From the NCBI GenBank assembly GCA_963799415.1, contig CAWCXI010000025.1, forward strand, positions 124,001 through 188,000: DNA of 64,000 nt, in the 5' to 3' direction. Positions within the stretch are counted from its first letter, which is position 1; every line of letters begins with the position of its first letter. The position numbers and the translations under genes were made by a program. The notes below the pieces were generated by a model that saw nothing but the letters and a program-made list of their open reading frames with translations, was not told where the DNA came from and ran no database searches. Source of the DNA: JAMXLO01 sp963799415 (GTDB lineage: Bacteria > Pseudomonadota > Alphaproteobacteria > Acetobacterales > Acetobacteraceae). This document shows positions 63,913-64,000 of the stretch, in pieces.

Positions 63913-64000
63913 ATGCGCCTGCCCGCCGCCCTGGTTCCGCTCCGCAATTCGATCTTCCGCGAGCTCTGGCTTGCCAACATGATCGCCTGGCTCGGCACCT
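63913..64000 (+). CDS. MFS transporter, 3' truncated by window edge
   Basis: Only the first 29 codons are seen: after the ATG at 63913, LVPLRNSIFRELWLANMIAWLGT. This LRN-xxFR-xLW-xANxxxxLGT pattern is the typical N-terminus of MFS_3 (enterobactin-exporter-like) drug/siderophore efflux permeases. The gene continues beyond the window. Confidence 0.7.
   Translation, partial: MRLPAALVPLRNSIFRELWLANMIAWLGT

Noticed and set aside
1..64000. CRISPR arrays, prophage, integrative element or rRNA operon
   Set aside because: No regularly spaced direct repeats, phage structural or integrase genes, attachment duplications at the tRNA, or rRNA sequence were seen.

Overview
This is a high-GC, gene-dense chromosomal window from an alphaproteobacterium. 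Gene content and the rnd-kdsD-lptC-lptA-lptB-rpoN-hpf order point to Rhodospirillales, most likely an Acetobacteraceae-type soil or plant-associated organism. This placement is inference from gene content only. ACC deaminase, a branched-chain amino-acid type ABC system, many SDR, acyl-CoA and monooxygenase genes and few mobile elements fit a metabolically versatile environmental chromosome.

Layout: 0-13.4 kb is accessory metabolism (C13-type peptidase, epoxide hydrolase, methyltransferase, serine hydrolase, YccF, flavin monooxygenase-like protein, an NTF2 fusion, FAD oxidoreductase, a large membrane patatin, cytochrome c, ribokinase). 13.5-16.3 kb is a hybrid sensor kinase translationally coupled to a DUF4337 membrane protein. 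16.3-22.8 kb is the conserved core: tRNA-Leu, RNase D, then an overlapping run making KDO precursor (KdsD), the LPS export apparatus (LptC, LptA, LptB), sigma-54 and hibernation factor. 22.8-26.2 kb holds DUF1150/Hsp20, peptide deformylase, fmt and truA. 26.2-28.3 kb is a two-component system. 28.3-31.0 kb has acdS and a membrane-protein pair ending the dapD-dapE operon. 33.2-37.0 kb holds a GGDEF protein, DUF2336, DUF2934 and a CBS-BON protein. 37.2-43.2 kb is a complete liv-type ABC transporter followed by two SDRs. 43.2-50.7 kb contains a REP palindrome carrying an IS110/IS1111-type element, an N-acyl-D-amino-acid deacylase, pepN, and an IS701-type element exactly between two convergent stop codons. 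50.7-64 kb is mixed lipid/redox metabolism, a three-domain Rid-like protein, a chemoreceptor, a SufR-like regulator with a Rieske protein, a J-domain-like protein, and the start of an MFS transporter.

Two global signals stand out. First, about 23 single-base indels break genes whose two halves otherwise match one family. No independent nonsense mutations were seen, the essential blocks (about 13.4-26.9 and 28.3-39.2 kb) are free of them, and five lie on a GGTAC sequence. I therefore report those genes over their full corrected span and mark the break. Second, three unrelated small or regulatory genes (DUF2934, CBS-BON and a 174-aa unknown) each carry an FNR/FixK-type TTGAT-N4-ATCAA box about 55 nt upstream of the start codon, suggesting an oxygen-responsive regulon.
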